Assembly (NCBI GenBank): GCA_964561215.1
Contig: CAZLOS010000001.1
Location: 91,134-155,133 of the forward strand
Length of the DNA stretch: 64,000 nucleotides
Direction of reading: 5' to 3'
Source: JAJFUV01 sp964561215
Lineage (GTDB): Bacteria > Acidobacteriota > Terriglobia > Bryobacterales > Bryobacteraceae
Below the pieces are notes generated by a model. The model did no database searches. It worked only from the letters and a program-made list of their open reading frames with translations, and was not told the DNA's origin. The position numbers and the translations under genes are program-made. Positions 1-7,280 of this stretch are shown here, in pieces. Position 1 is the first letter of the stretch; each line of letters opens with the position of its first letter.

Positions 1-728
1 CCCCGCGCCCACAGCCTGAACAACACGATGGCCGCCACCAACCCGCCCACGCCCACCAGGACGTAATGACGCGCCGTGGTGCCCACCGCGATGAGGATCT
101 GCGTTGCCACCGGCAGGTCTGCCTGCATGCTTTCGTAAAGCTTGGCGAAATTCGGCACCACGTAGGTCACCAGGAACACGATCAGCGCAGTGACCAGCAC
201 GATCAGAAACGCGGGGTAGAGCAGTGACAGCAGCAGTTTCTTCCGCACCGCCAGGGCCAGCTTCTGGTAGCTGAGATATCGGTCCAGCACTTCCGGGAGG
301 CTGCCGCTCTTCTCGCCGGCCATCATGCTGGTCACGTAAATGGGCGAGAAAGCGCCGGACGCGCGGAAGGCCTCCGACAGCAGCGCGCCGTTGCGCACGT
401 CGTCGCGAACCTGCTTCACATAGCGGCCCAGCTTGGGGTCCGTGAGGCGGTCCGCCAGAAGATCCAGGCTCTTGAGGATGGGCAAGCCCGCGCGTATCAG
501 CGTCACGAACTGCTGATTAAAAATCAGGAACTTCTCGAGATTGATCTTGCGGCCGCGCTTGGCCAGGGCGTCCGAAAACGGCGCCATCGTCGAGCGCGGA
601 CGCACCGTGTAGATCAGGTAGCCCTGTTCGGTGTAGCGGTCGCGGATCTCCTGTTCGGAATCCGCTTCGATGGTCTGCTGGCGGATCTCTCCGCGGCTGT
701 CGGCGTACTTGACTACCCACTCCGCCAC
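1..728 (-). CDS. Type II secretion / type IV pilus inner-membrane protein, GspF/PilC family (partial)
   Basis: Platform protein of a type II secretion system or type IV pilus, an inner-membrane protein that couples the cytoplasmic ATPase to pseudopilus assembly. The gene begins at a GTG at 728 (MAEWVVKYADSRGE) and runs off the left edge, so only about 240 residues are visible. The N-terminal 60 residues are the usual small beta-rich region. They are followed by the first GspF domain, with the family-typical stretches FLIFNQQFVTLIRAGLPIL and SGSLPEVLDRYLSY. Two hydrophobic segments follow, about residues 175-195 and 218-236. LolA is encoded just upstream on the same strand with only 2 bases between its stop and this GTG, so the two are probably co-transcribed. 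GspF versus PilC cannot be decided from the fragment. Confidence 0.9.
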   Translation of the reverse strand, partial: MAEWVVKYADSRGEIRQQTIEADSEQEIRDRYTEQGYLIYTVRPRSTMAPFSDALAKRGRKINLEKFLIFNQQFVTLIRAGLPILKSLDLLADRLTDPKLGRYVKQVRDDVRNGALLSEAFRASGAFSPIYVTSMMAGEKSGSLPEVLDRYLSYQKLALAVRKKLLLSLLYPAFLIVLVTALIVFLVTYVVPNFAKLYESMQADLPVATQILIAVGTTARHYVLVGVGGLVAAIVLFRLWAR

Positions 729-730
729 GG

Positions 731-1378
731 TTAGGGTCTCCGGTCTTCCTCGTCCAGGGCTTCCACGAATTCCGCGCCTGGGGGTAGTGTGAAACGGAAC
801 CGCGAATCGTCGATCGGCGGATTCAACTTCTCGCCGTCAAAAGAGTATTCAAGGACGGAGCGGTCCTGTCCGTGCACCAGCAGGTGCCGGATGGAACAGG
901 CGGGCGAAACCACGAACTCGACCTCGTTGTACGGCAGCCGGTTGGACTTGGTCTTTGCCTTGATGAAGGTGTCCGCGCCTTGCGGAGTGGCCGTGAAGGA
1001 TTGGAACTCCCGGCTGAAATCGAGCTTGCCGAGCAGAAACGCCAGCGGGGCGCGCAAATCCTCGCTCTCCTTCAGTTTGCTCTTCTCGGCGCGGTTCGAC
1101 GACCGGCTGTAGAAGTAGACGAACTTGCCGTCGGAGACGAACAACTTTCCGGCCGGATGCGAGTACTCCCACCTCATGCGCCCTGGTTTGCGCAGCCACA
1201 AATGGCCGGATTCGGTACGCGTCCGGCCCTGCATCGTATATCGTTGTGAGAAAAAGACTTCGAGGGTCTTCGCGCGGTTGTAGCGCTGCTCCACGGTTTT
1301 CAGAAGAGTATTGAGCGGTGCCTCGGCGGCAAACGCCGGCGCTAAAAAAAGCCACACTCCTATCGCGACTGCTTTCAC
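731..1378 (-). CDS. lolA: Outer-membrane lipoprotein carrier protein LolA
   Basis: Periplasmic chaperone that takes lipoproteins from the LolCDE transporter and delivers them to the outer membrane. I chose the GTG at 1378 because it places a signal peptide (VKAVAIGVWLFLAPAFA) at the very N-terminus; an in-frame TTG at 1414 would add 12 residues. The mature part has the LolA/LppC beta-barrel features, including the early motif LEVFFSQRYTMQGRTR and the segment KPGRMRWEYSHPAGKLFVSDG, which matches the family pattern of a Pro-Gly followed by an aromatic-rich strand. The length of 215 residues is normal. It lies head-to-tail with the GspF gene and divergent from the DUF1349 gene. A role specifically as LolA rather than a LolA-like paralogue is inference. 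Confidence 0.88.
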   Translation of the reverse strand: MKAVAIGVWLFLAPAFAAEAPLNTLLKTVEQRYNRAKTLEVFFSQRYTMQGRTRTESGHLWLRKPGRMRWEYSHPAGKLFVSDGKFVYFYSRSSNRAEKSKLKESEDLRAPLAFLLGKLDFSREFQSFTATPQGADTFIKAKTKSNRLPYNEVEFVVSPACSIRHLLVHGQDRSVLEYSFDGEKLNPPIDDSRFRFTLPPGAEFVEALDEEDRRP

Positions 1379-1461
1379 ATTAGCTCTGACGCTCCGCGCC
1401 TCCAAAACGTGCAACCGAATCAGCGAATTGGAGCCCCGAGGATGTGATAGGATCGCAGACG

Positions 1462-1478
1462 TCTCACGCCCGGTGAGA
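1462..1478 (+). other. Small hairpin in the leader upstream of a strong ribosome binding site
   Basis: TCTCAC and GTGAGA pair perfectly around a GCCCG loop. The hairpin ends about 5 bases before a strong Shine-Dalgarno sequence (AAGGAGG at 1483-1489) that serves the ATG at 1495. It could modulate ribosome access; no known riboswitch consensus is recognisable. Confidence 0.35.
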
Positions 1479-1494
1479 TACGAAGGAGGATCGC

Positions 1495-1629
1495 ATGTTC
1501 CGTCGCGGATTCCTGACTGCCACGCTCAGCGCTCGCGCTTCTCAACGTCGACGGCGCGATCCTGCGCGCGGTCCGGGGCGGCAGGCCGGCCGTCGAGCAG
1601 CACGATTCGAGAGGAGTATCGATATCTTG
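1495..1629 (+). pseudogene. Degenerate leader frame upstream of the DUF1349 gene, probably frameshifted
   Basis: An ATG at 1495 follows an excellent ribosome binding site (AAGGAGG, spacing 5 bases) and begins MFRRGFLTATLSA, which looks like the start of an exported protein. After about residue 12 the same frame becomes an arginine-rich run typical of a shadow frame. Shifting by one base near 1527-1531 instead gives ALALLNVDGAILRAVRGG and continues to a TGA at 1628-1630 that overlaps the ATG of the next gene. This is best read as the remnant of a small exported protein, or of an N-terminal signal of the downstream protein, broken by an indel. A sequencing error is the alternative. Confidence 0.35.
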
Positions 1630-2229
1630 ATGGAAGAGACTTTCGATAAGCCCGATCTGAATCCCCAACTCTCCTGGCTTAATGAGCCGGAGGTGTGGAG
1701 CGTGGACACCGCCGTACGCCGCCTCGTCGTGATGCCAGGCGCCGGGACCGACTTCTGGCGAAAGACCCACTACGGCTTCGAGGCCGGTAATGGGCACTTC
1801 CTGCACGCGCGCGTAACCAGTGATTTCGTGATGACGGTCGAGGTGTTCTTCCACCCTCGGCATCAGTATGACCAAGCCGGTCTGATGGTGCGCTTTTCAG
1901 ACGATTGCTGGCTCAAGACCTCGGTCGAATACGAACCCGAGGGTCCGGCGAAACTGGGTGTAGTGGTGACGGCCGGCGGCTTCTCGGACTGGTCCGTGCA
2001 GGATTTCCCGGAGGAGCGGAATTCGGTCGAGTTGCGGATTCGGCGCGCGGGCGCCGATTTCCTGGTGGACTACCGGGAAGACGCCGCGGCGGAGTGGAAC
2101 ATGATCCGCATGGCGCACCTGGCCGGCGTCGAAGGGAAACAGGCGCAGTGCGGCCTTTACGCCTGCAGCCCGAAAGCCGCCGGCTTCCGCGCCGAATTCG
2201 CCGGGCTGAACATCGTGACACCTGAATAG
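1630..2229 (+). CDS. DUF1349 domain-containing protein
   Basis: A 199-residue protein of the DUF1349 (concanavalin-like beta-sandwich) family, related to yeast YJL217W-type proteins and to sugar-binding/glycosidase accessory domains; no reaction is established. The family core is visible from the first residues: WLNEPEVWSV, then GAGTDFWRKTHYGF, HARVTSDFVMTVEVFF, QYDQAGLMVRFSDDCWLKTSVEYE and, near the end, QCGLYACSP. I prefer the ATG at 1630 because the domain begins there and a GAGGAG lies at 1611-1616. The same frame is open back to the ATG at 1495, but the extra 45 residues are arginine-rich and unlike the family. No signal peptide is present from the chosen start, so the product should be cytoplasmic unless the upstream leader once exported it. 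Confidence 0.85.
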   Translation: MEETFDKPDLNPQLSWLNEPEVWSVDTAVRRLVVMPGAGTDFWRKTHYGFEAGNGHFLHARVTSDFVMTVEVFFHPRHQYDQAGLMVRFSDDCWLKTSVEYEPEGPAKLGVVVTAGGFSDWSVQDFPEERNSVELRIRRAGADFLVDYREDAAAEWNMIRMAHLAGVEGKQAQCGLYACSPKAAGFRAEFAGLNIVTPE

Positions 2230-2231
2230 AG

Positions 2232-2260
2232 TTTAACTTTCCAACTTTCTGACATACGAT
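2232..2260 (+). promoter_or_regulatory. Possible promoter of the toxin-antitoxin module
   Basis: TTTAAC at 2232-2237 and TACGAT at 2255-2260 are separated by 17 bases and lie just upstream of the antitoxin ribosome binding site. Both hexamers are weak matches to the sigma-70 consensus, so this is a tentative call. Confidence 0.3.
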
Positions 2261-2279
2261 AGAGGAGAGGAAACACGTG

Positions 2280-2573
2280 ATGGCTTTGGTACGTGTCAAG
2301 GAAAAGTTCCAAGTCACCTTACCCAACGACCTGAGGCGGAAGGCGGGCGTCGCGGTTGGCGATTACATGGAGGCCAGCATTGGGCGCGGCGGTGTTATCA
2401 CCCTGACGCCCAAGGCATTCATCGCCCGGCGATTGGCGGAAGGCTTGGCGGATATACGCGCCGGACGTGTCCACGGCCCATACGACAGCGTGGAGGAAGC
2501 CATGCTGGCAATGCACGACGATGTGGTGCGCCCCCGAGCCGCGGCCAGTCGACGCACCAAGCACCCACGATAG
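2280..2573 (+). CDS. AbrB/MazE/SpoVT-type antitoxin
   Basis: Short DNA-binding protein of 97 residues. Residues 1-45 carry the swapped-hairpin AbrB fold signature: VRVKEKFQVTLPNDLRRKAG, followed by VGDYMEASIGRGGVITLTPK. The C-terminal half (about 46-97) would be the toxin-neutralising tail and includes acidic YDSVEEAMLAMHDD. The ATG at 2280 is preferred over the GTG at 2277 because GGAGAGG ends at 2270, 9 bases before it. The toxin-like gene begins 9 bases after the stop, the usual order for a type II toxin-antitoxin operon, in which the complex represses its own promoter. Pairing with this toxin is inferred from position. Confidence 0.82.
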   Translation: MALVRVKEKFQVTLPNDLRRKAGVAVGDYMEASIGRGGVITLTPKAFIARRLAEGLADIRAGRVHGPYDSVEEAMLAMHDDVVRPRAAASRRTKHPR

Positions 2574-2582
2574 CGGCTATCA

Positions 2583-2828
2583 ATGCGCCTGGCATGGACA
2601 GAACGGTTTCGCAGGAGCTATGCCGGCGCTCCCGCAAGCGTGCAAAAGGCTTTCTGGAAGCAGGCACGCTTATTGCTGCACGATCTGAGGCACCCCTCCA
2701 TCCACGCGAAGAAGTACGACGCATCCAACGACATCTGGCAAGGCAGAGTAACTCGTGATTGGAGGTTCTACTTCACAATCTCGGGCGACACATACTACCT
2801 GATCGAGATCATCGCCCACCCGAAGTAG
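2583..2828 (+). CDS. RelE/ParE-superfamily toxin (type II TA)
   Basis: Compact 81-residue protein with the RelE/YoeB-type layout: an N-terminal WTERFRRSYAGAPASVQKAF helix pair, then the beta core KKYDASNDIWQGRVTRDWRFYFTISGDTYYLIEIIAHPK. The strand pattern with conserved Trp-Arg-Phe-Tyr and a C-terminal aromatic/His is what is known of ribosome-dependent mRNA interferases, but I cannot tell RelE from ParE activity here. It is encoded immediately after an AbrB-type antitoxin. The downstream neighbour is convergent, so the module is a self-contained two-gene unit. AbrB-type antitoxin with RelE-type toxin is a mixed but known pairing. Confidence 0.8.
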   Translation: MRLAWTERFRRSYAGAPASVQKAFWKQARLLLHDLRHPSIHAKKYDASNDIWQGRVTRDWRFYFTISGDTYYLIEIIAHPK

Positions 2829-2847
2829 GTGGAGCGCCTGCCTTCGC

Positions 2848-4092
2848 CTACACCAACTGAATAGTCTCCGAGTCCGCGTCGAACAGGGCCACTTTGTTGT
2901 GCAGGTGGGACTGCATGGCCATGATGAGCGGCACCTGGACTCGATAGGCCAGTTCCAGGTCTCCGCGCGGTGTCCCACGGGTGCGCACGCAGTTCAGAAA
3001 GTCCTTGATGTGCGCGATGGCCAGGTTTGAGTGGCCTTCGCCGCGCGTCTGCGTATCGGTGGGAAGCTCCTGCCGTGGTTTGTTGACGCCCTTCATCGGC
3101 TCCAGTGTGATGGCCAGGTCCGACTTGCGCGCCGTGCCCTCCGACCCTCGCACCAGCGTGTCGATTCCGACATAATTCACGAAGCTGCCCAGGAAAGCGA
3201 TGTCCATTCCTTGCGGATACTGGATCAGCAGATCCATCGTGTCCGGCACGTCACGCAGCCCGCCGTAATAGAACCGTCCGCCCGTGGCCACCACCTTCTT
3301 GGGGAAGCCCGCGTCCAGCATCTTCACCACCGGCGTGAGCATGTGCGGGTAGGTGTCGGTAAGCGGGCCCCCCGAATAATCCATGTACAGACGCCACTGG
3401 AACAACCGGCTCACAGTGAACTCGCGGCGCGGCGCATCGGCCTGGGCGGTCTCCCAATCCACGCCCACGCCGGGCTTGGCATTGGGATCGTCGATGGGCA
3501 TGCCGGCTTCGCCCGAATCGCCGCGGCGGAAGTAGCAGCTCTGCGCGTGGATCGCCTTGCCGATGGCGCCCTGTCGGATCTGCTCGCCCGCGCGCTCCCA
3601 CACGGTATCGGAAACGTGCTGGGTGCCGACCTGAACCACCCGCTTCAGCTTGCGATTCTCGTGCACCAGTTCCTTGAGCCTGTCGAACTGCGCCCAATGC
3701 GTCACCGGCTTCTCACAATAAACATCCTTGCCGGCGCGAATCGCCTCCATGGTGTTGAAGACGTGTTGGCGGTCCGGTGTGGCGATGATGACCGCGTCCA
3801 GGTTCGGGTCCTTCAGCATGTCCGCGGTGTGCGCGTATCCCTTGACCTTGAACGCCACTTCGGCGCGTTCCAGGCGCGGCTGATAGATGTCGCACACGCT
3901 CACCAGTTCCACCGGCTCGCCTTGCTCGGTGAACTGTTGGATGGTCTTGCCGAGGTAGGTGCCCCGGCCTCCCGCGCCGATCAAACCGACGCGGAGTTTC
4001 TTCTGGGAGGCGCTGGCTTGCGCCATGGCTCGCGCGGCCAAACCGGCTCCAGCCACGCCGGACAGGAATTGCCTGCGATCTGATTGGGTCAT
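2848..4092 (-). CDS. Tat-exported Gfo/Idh/MocA family oxidoreductase
   Basis: NAD(P)-dependent sugar dehydrogenase-like protein of 414 residues. The ATG at 4092 starts a Tat signal (DRRQFLSGVAGAG, Arg-Arg at residues 6-7, cleavage near AMAQASA), so the product should be folded with cofactor and exported to the periplasm. The Rossmann fold begins at about residue 33 with GLIGAGGRG (39-44). The family EKP motif is at 127-129 (VYCEKPVTHW), and the C-terminal GFO_IDH_MocA_C domain contains WRLYMDYSGGPLTDTYPHM. Such exported members are abundant in Acidobacteriota and Planctomycetes; the substrate is unknown. The gene is convergent with the toxin gene and has no close co-directional partner, so it is probably transcribed alone. 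Confidence 0.93.
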   Translation of the reverse strand: MTQSDRRQFLSGVAGAGLAARAMAQASASQKKLRVGLIGAGGRGTYLGKTIQQFTEQGEPVELVSVCDIYQPRLERAEVAFKVKGYAHTADMLKDPNLDAVIIATPDRQHVFNTMEAIRAGKDVYCEKPVTHWAQFDRLKELVHENRKLKRVVQVGTQHVSDTVWERAGEQIRQGAIGKAIHAQSCYFRRGDSGEAGMPIDDPNAKPGVGVDWETAQADAPRREFTVSRLFQWRLYMDYSGGPLTDTYPHMLTPVVKMLDAGFPKKVVATGGRFYYGGLRDVPDTMDLLIQYPQGMDIAFLGSFVNYVGIDTLVRGSEGTARKSDLAITLEPMKGVNKPRQELPTDTQTRGEGHSNLAIAHIKDFLNCVRTRGTPRGDLELAYRVQVPLIMAMQSHLHNKVALFDADSETIQLV

Positions 4093-4260
4093 GGTTGATC
4101 TCCGACGGTTCGAGTATATATCAGCGCGCCGGGACCGGCGTGAACTCAAGTAATGTCGTAAAGGTGTGTTGAGTGAGTGGGCAACTCAAGAAAGCCGGCA
4201 CTTCTTCAAAGGTGCTAGGTGCGGCGCGCGATATGGATGATGGGGAGGCTCTGATGGATA

Positions 4261-4620
4261 CTATGGCTTGGCTTGCTGACTTGCCGGCGTCTGGTGGGTC
4301 TGAACGTAAGCATCGATAGCCTTGCTGGCCGCCCATCCAACCAAAGCAGCAGTTGCGGTAAGGATAGCGGTAGCCACCCTCAGCGTCGTCTTCGCGGCGT
4401 GGATGTCCTTGCCGATGTCCTCCAACTTCCTGTCGTGGTCCGCTGACTTCGACTTCAGAGACTCCACAGCTTCGGTGAGTTTCCCGAGTTGATGCTGAAT
4501 CGCTCCGACCAATTCAACTGTGTAACTGTAATCGGCACCTGGAAGTTGAGCGGGAGCCTGGACAGGGAAATCGGCCGGCGTGGTGGCTGTGGATCTGCGG
4601 GTTTGCTTCGGTTCAGGCAT
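4261..4620 (-). CDS. Small coiled-coil protein with a C-terminal membrane anchor (unknown function)
   Basis: I do not recognise a family. From the ATG at 4620 (MPEPKQTRRSTATT) it has 119 residues: a Pro/Ala-rich N-terminus, a heptad-like stretch from about residue 40 to 75 (VGAIQHQLGKLTEAVESLKS), then one transmembrane segment at about 83-104 (RVATAILTATAALVGWAAS) and a short polar tail. This layout is common in small phage- or stress-related membrane proteins and in proteins that oligomerise at the membrane. Its start overlaps the stop of the upstream 96-residue gene by 8 bases, so the two are translationally coupled and probably act together. A longer start at 4725 exists but would run deep into the partner gene. 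Confidence 0.6.
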   Translation of the reverse strand: MPEPKQTRRSTATTPADFPVQAPAQLPGADYSYTVELVGAIQHQLGKLTEAVESLKSKSADHDRKLEDIGKDIHAAKTTLRVATAILTATAALVGWAASKAIDAYVQTHQTPASQQAKP

Positions 4621-4903
4621 TGACCTTGGAAGTACTTTTTGCGACGATCCATTCCCACAGGTCGGAGCGCTCTCGTCCATAGTAGCCTTTAAGCGCAACG
4701 ACAATCCCGGTGACGTCGTCCGCAAGAGGCGGGTCTGCTGTGATTCCGATAGCGTCCGAGATTTCCTTGCTCGTCACCAGATCCGTGGAGATAAACCACT
4801 TATCGTCATCCACCTTATAGAAGTTCCCGGCGAACCTCTTCTGGATGGAGTCGTCCAGCAAGGGAGCGGACTGTTGCGTTGCCAGGACCAGAAACAGGGC
4901 CAT
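4613..4903 (-). CDS. Hypothetical protein, first gene of a two-gene unit
   Basis: Unrecognised protein of 96 residues. It begins MALFLVLATQQSAPLLDDS, a short hydrophobic N-terminus that could be a signal peptide cut after ATQQSA. The rest is a small soluble alpha/beta-looking domain with FYKVDDDKWFISTDLVTSKE, then GITADPPLADDVTGIVVAL and a basic/aromatic end. An alternative GTG start lies at 4906. Its final codons overlap the start of the coiled-coil/membrane protein by 8 bases. The pair sits between an exported oxidoreductase and a GH36-type enzyme but shows no obvious link to sugar metabolism. Confidence 0.55.
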   Translation of the reverse strand: MALFLVLATQQSAPLLDDSIQKRFAGNFYKVDDDKWFISTDLVTSKEISDAIGITADPPLADDVTGIVVALKGYYGRERSDLWEWIVAKSTSKVNA

Positions 4904-4955
4904 CACTCACAATATCGCACAGGTCAAGGCGGAGCGCTTGAGGCCGATTAGGACA

Positions 4956-7271
4956 CTACCTGAACTCGAGCGTGCGCGCCTGCCGGGCACCCGTTGAGAA
5001 ATCGAAATCGCAGCGAATGATCAACGACGAGTCGTTGGCGTCCTTGGCGACATAGAAGCCTTTTGGATTTTTCATGGCCAGCCCCTTGGGGGCGCGTACG
5101 AAGACGTTACCCCGGTATCCGGCCGGCCGTGTCGCTTCGATGGTCAGCGCGCTGGCGTCCTGATTCCAACGGGTGTCCACGATCTCGGCCTGGCCCTGGC
5201 GGACGTGCATGTCGGTGGAGGCCACCCAGGGATGCGCACGCTCTCGCGCGATGCGCAGCAGCTTCACGGATTGTCCGGGTACGGCGAAACGGATCGAACC
5301 TTTGTGCACGCCCAGGTAGCGTTCGTTCCAGAAGTCCCACACAACGTAGGACGCCGCAGGATCGAGACCCAACCGCTCAAACGCGATGCCGTCGTCCAGC
5401 GCCTTCGAGCGATAGTTGAACACCGCCACCAGGTCCCACTCGTCCCAATCGCGCTTGACCTTCAGATGGAACTTCTCGGGCCAGGCGGGCTCAGGCTTGT
5501 CGAAAAGGTCGAGGGGGTGCGCCGCCTCGGGCAGGCGTGGGAACACCTGCTTGACCATGGCCAGCCGCTCTTCGCTCATGCGCGAGATGTCGTCGCCCAG
5601 CATCAGCGGGCTGCCGCTGATGCCGAAGATGGTGGTGGTGATCTGCGCGTCTGAGACGGCGATGGGCTTGTCGATGGTCATCACGTTGCCCGAATCGGCC
5701 AGGTAGAGCTTGCGGTGGGTGAAGTAGTTGCCGGCCAGTGCGTTCGTCGCGGCGCGGTGCGAGGTCCAGTATTCGGCGCGGTTGATCATGAAGGTTCCGG
5801 GATAGAAGCCCTTGCCGGGGCCGTCCAGCGCGCGACCCTCGCCGTAATCGGTGCCCACGCGATTGGCCGCCACCAGGCCCACGTTCAGGAGCGTCGGACC
5901 GGTACTGGGCAACAGATAGGTATCCTTGCCGGCCGCTTCGCTGATCACCTTCATGCCGGCCCGGAACGCCTGCGGACCGGGGATAAGCGAACGGTCGTAA
6001 TAACCGTCGGGGATGTGGTTGCCGGGGGTGGTGCCGGAGACGGCGTCCTGGAAGTCGATCATGTAGTAGCGCACGCCCCATTCGCGGTACGCGGTGAACA
6101 CCTTCCTGTGGAATGCGTGCGTCTTGGGGTGCGTGGGATCGAGCGCGTACACCTCGCCGATCTCGCGATGCGGCACGGCAAGCGGTTTGCCTCCCTTGAG
6201 CAACAGCGCGTCGCGGAATTCTTCGACTTTGTCTTTGAGCCGGGAACTGAGCCAGAAAGCGCCGCACCAGAGCCCCAGCTTGAAGTCCTTCTTCGCCAAC
6301 TCTCCGATCAGCTTCTGCGGGCCGCTGGGGAACAACTTGTAATTCCAGCGCAGCCAGTTGCCGGGCTGCTTGTCCTCCAGGTTGCCGATGCTCACCCAGA
6401 GGTATTCGATATCCAGCCCGGGCAGGCGCTCGCGGACCGCGTGCGCGTTGCGCAGCACCGCGTCTTCGTAGCGTTCGACGTTGAAGCCGTCCACCCAGCT
6501 CCAGCCCACCCAACCCGCCGGGATCTTCGGCCAGATACTCACCTTGTACTGGGCCTGGACGAGGCTGGCCCACGTGTCCAGCTCGGCGTAAGGATCCGTG
6601 CCGGCAGCCAGGCGCAACTTCTCAGTGGCAACCGTCGCGCCTGCGGGCAACATGAACCCCTCGAAATCGCAATACGTGCTCAGCGTTGGTACGCCTCGCG
6701 CCTTGTCCCACGCAAGTTCGTGGACGGTGCTGATGCGGTCGTAGGTGATGAAACCCAGATGCAGTGCCGTGCGCGAGGAGGGATTGTAGATCTGCACCAG
6801 CGTCTTGCTTTTGCGCGGCTTCTCCATCGAGTCCAGTTTTGCGGCCAGGGAAGAGTTCTGACAGCCGGACTCCAGGAATGCGACGGCTTTGTCGGGCGCC
6901 GCGCCCAGGTTGAGCGCGCTCACGTCCACGAGCCTCGCCCGGCCCAGTCTCACGGCGGCGCCGCCCAAGTTGTGGATGGAGCTTTCGATGATGGCGGACG
7001 AGCCGCTCGAACCCGCGCCGAACTCGATGGTCCACTCGATCGCCGGTTCGGCGAAACGCAGAACAAGCCGGCCCGTAGCTCCGTCGGTCCCCTTGGCCGG
7101 CACGGCATCTTCCGCCCACAACGTCTTGCCGTTGACGTCCAGGCCGAGACGGGCGTTCTGGATCGTCTCACCAAAGCTGAAGCGCCGCTTGGCCACGTCC
7201 ACGCGCAGGGGCTGAGCCCATAGCGAGGCCATGCCCAGAATCAACAACGGAAGGAGTCGTGCAGGTTTCAC
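4956..7271 (-). CDS. Secreted alpha-galactosidase-like glycoside hydrolase (clan GH-D, GH36/GH27 type)
   Basis: Predicted to cleave terminal alpha-galactosyl residues from oligosaccharides in the periplasm or outside. The 771-residue protein starts with a Sec signal (LLPLLILGMASLWAQ). An N-terminal beta-sandwich fills about 25-240, the (beta/alpha)8 barrel about 250-590, and a C-terminal beta domain follows. In the barrel, MIDFQD gives the probable nucleophile Asp406 and NRVGTDYGEG the probable acid/base Asp475, at the positions expected for clan GH-D. GWVGWSWVDGFN and LGLWCGAFW are further barrel strands. It is the last main gene of a minus-strand run Gfo/Idh, TPP enzyme, PfkB kinase, GH36, with only 9 bases to the kinase. 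Exact specificity (alpha-galactoside versus another alpha-sugar) is not decidable by eye. Confidence 0.87.
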   Translation of the reverse strand: MKPARLLPLLILGMASLWAQPLRVDVAKRRFSFGETIQNARLGLDVNGKTLWAEDAVPAKGTDGATGRLVLRFAEPAIEWTIEFGAGSSGSSAIIESSIHNLGGAAVRLGRARLVDVSALNLGAAPDKAVAFLESGCQNSSLAAKLDSMEKPRKSKTLVQIYNPSSRTALHLGFITYDRISTVHELAWDKARGVPTLSTYCDFEGFMLPAGATVATEKLRLAAGTDPYAELDTWASLVQAQYKVSIWPKIPAGWVGWSWVDGFNVERYEDAVLRNAHAVRERLPGLDIEYLWVSIGNLEDKQPGNWLRWNYKLFPSGPQKLIGELAKKDFKLGLWCGAFWLSSRLKDKVEEFRDALLLKGGKPLAVPHREIGEVYALDPTHPKTHAFHRKVFTAYREWGVRYYMIDFQDAVSGTTPGNHIPDGYYDRSLIPGPQAFRAGMKVISEAAGKDTYLLPSTGPTLLNVGLVAANRVGTDYGEGRALDGPGKGFYPGTFMINRAEYWTSHRAATNALAGNYFTHRKLYLADSGNVMTIDKPIAVSDAQITTTIFGISGSPLMLGDDISRMSEERLAMVKQVFPRLPEAAHPLDLFDKPEPAWPEKFHLKVKRDWDEWDLVAVFNYRSKALDDGIAFERLGLDPAASYVVWDFWNERYLGVHKGSIRFAVPGQSVKLLRIARERAHPWVASTDMHVRQGQAEIVDTRWNQDASALTIEATRPAGYRGNVFVRAPKGLAMKNPKGFYVAKDANDSSLIIRCDFDFSTGARQARTLEFR

Positions 7272-7280
7272 GATGAACCC

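Noticed and set aside
5715..7223. Open frame of 502 codons on the plus strand opposite the GH36-type gene
   Set aside because: It is antisense to a gene with clear catalytic motifs, has Arg/Gly/His-rich composition and no recognisable domain; high GC makes long shadow frames common.
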